Shown: positions 63,608 to 64,000 of the stretch, in pieces
Position numbering within the stretch: position 1 is the stretch's first letter
Layout of the letters: every line of letters begins with the position of its first letter
Assembly: GCA_963205315.1 (NCBI GenBank)
Contig: CAUJIO010000056.1
Coordinates: forward strand, 30,917-94,916
Source: Pseudomonadota bacterium
GTDB taxonomy: Bacteria > Pseudomonadota > Alphaproteobacteria > Rhizobiales > Aestuariivirgaceae
Length of the DNA stretch: 64,000 bases
Direction of reading: 5' to 3'
Position numbers and translations under genes: made by a program
Notes under the pieces: generated by a model
Databases searched by the model: none
Seen by the model: only the letters and a program-made list of their open reading frames with translations
Told to the model about the DNA's origin: nothing

Positions 63608-64000
63608 TTAGAGTTTGATCACGCGCAACCGCAGGGCATTGCCAACGACACTGAATGAACTCAGGGCCATTGCCGCTGCTGCGATGATTGGCGAGAGCAG
63701 CAGCCCGAAAGCCGGATAGAGGACACCAGCGGCAATGGGTACGCCAGCGGCATTGTAGATAAAGGCGAAGAATAGGTTCTGCCGGATGTTGCTCATGGTT
63801 GCCCGTGACAGGCGCCGGGCCCGCACGATCCCCATGAGGTCACCTTTCAGCAGGGTGACACCGGCGCTTTCGATCGCGACATCGGTGCCCGTTCCCATTG
63901 CGATGCCGACTTCAGCCGCAGCCAAAGCCGGGGCATCGTTGACGCCATCACCCGCCATGGCAACGATGTGGCCCTCACGCTTCAGCTTGGCGACGATGTC
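63608..64000 (-). CDS. P1B-type copper ATPase, C-terminal part (cut by window edge)
   Basis: About 131 residues are visible at the minus-strand 3' end of a metal P-type ATPase: [33 protein letters not shown] followed by the last two helices ([26 protein letters not shown] and [25 protein letters not shown]). The ending is that of CopA-type pumps. The N-terminus lies beyond the window. It leads the DUF305, oxidase, YdcF, TlpA and b561 genes in the same direction. Confidence 0.9.
   Translation of the reverse strand, partial: DIVAKLKREGHIVAMAGDGVNDAPALAAAEVGIAMGTGTDVAIESAGVTLLKGDLMGIVRARRLSRATMSNIRQNLFFAFIYNAAGVPIAAGVLYPAFGLLLSPIIAAAAMALSSFSVVGNALRLRVIKL

Noticed and set aside
1..64000. tRNA, rRNA, CRISPR arrays, transposases, integrases, att-like direct repeats
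   Set aside because: I looked for cloverleaf ends, regularly spaced repeats and DDE or tyrosine recombinase motifs and saw none; island boundaries are probably outside the window.

Overview
The window reads as high-GC alphaproteobacterial DNA, most likely Hyphomicrobiales (rhizobia and relatives). I judge this from codon usage, the CueR/CopZ/CopA arrangement, the Tat-exported multicopper oxidases and the FixK/FNR-like boxes. I cannot name the species or say whether it is chromosome, genomic island or plasmid. The content is accessory: several copper/heavy-metal modules interleaved with an energy-stress (hypoxia/starvation) island. I saw no tRNA, rRNA, CRISPR array, transposase or replication gene. 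Two gene scars (3324-3898 and about 4699-4969) show that the left part has been rearranged.

Layout. 1-12.4 kb: a UspA fragment, an APC permease, a CDF metal exporter, a broken P-type ATPase, a 38-residue membrane peptide with a DUF302 gene, phosphoenolpyruvate synthase, a DUF305 protein, type II (archaeal-type) GAPDH, a Tat-exported unknown, a DUF6629 membrane protein and a D-2-hydroxyacid dehydrogenase. 12.4-27.6 kb: copper region. copZ and copA diverge from two CueR-type operators, followed by cueR, a Cys-rich exported protein, a multicopper oxidase, an L,D-transpeptidase overlapping an ATP-grasp gene, then a lipoprotein-TolC-oxidase-cupredoxin-CusF-membrane protein-second L,D-transpeptidase run, then a BNR-repeat protein with a cytochrome c. 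27.6-32.4 kb: a palindrome-rich control region, a Cys-rich exported protein, a CuA subunit II and a B-family-like oxidase subunit I with substituted active-site ligands, a small membrane subunit, a Met-rich Spy-like protein, a YHS protein and a DUF5676 protein.

32.4-45.3 kb: a tightly packed run of FtsH, beta-CASP nuclease, AMP/thymidine phosphorylase, PRPP synthetase and a phosphoketolase-like enzyme, with stop/start overlaps between the last four, followed by a complete arginine deiminase set (antiporter, ArcA, ornithine carbamoyltransferase, carbamate kinase). My inference is that macromolecule turnover feeds substrate-level phosphorylation when respiration fails. PEP synthase, type II GAPDH, glycogen phosphorylase, the dehydrogenase and UspA in the same window fit that view. 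45.5-48.7 kb: a small membrane protein, UppP and alpha-glucan phosphorylase.

48.8-64 kb, all on the minus strand: an eight-gene run (small membrane protein, P1B ATPase with a CPD motif, MFS, DUF2933, isoprenylcysteine methyltransferase-like, HlyD, RbbA-like fused ABC protein, ABC-2 permease); then a fourth Cys-rich exported protein behind a perfect FNR-type box; then a third multicopper oxidase, YdcF-like, TlpA-like and cytochrome b561-like genes, a double-DUF305 protein, and the C-terminus of another P1B ATPase at the window edge.
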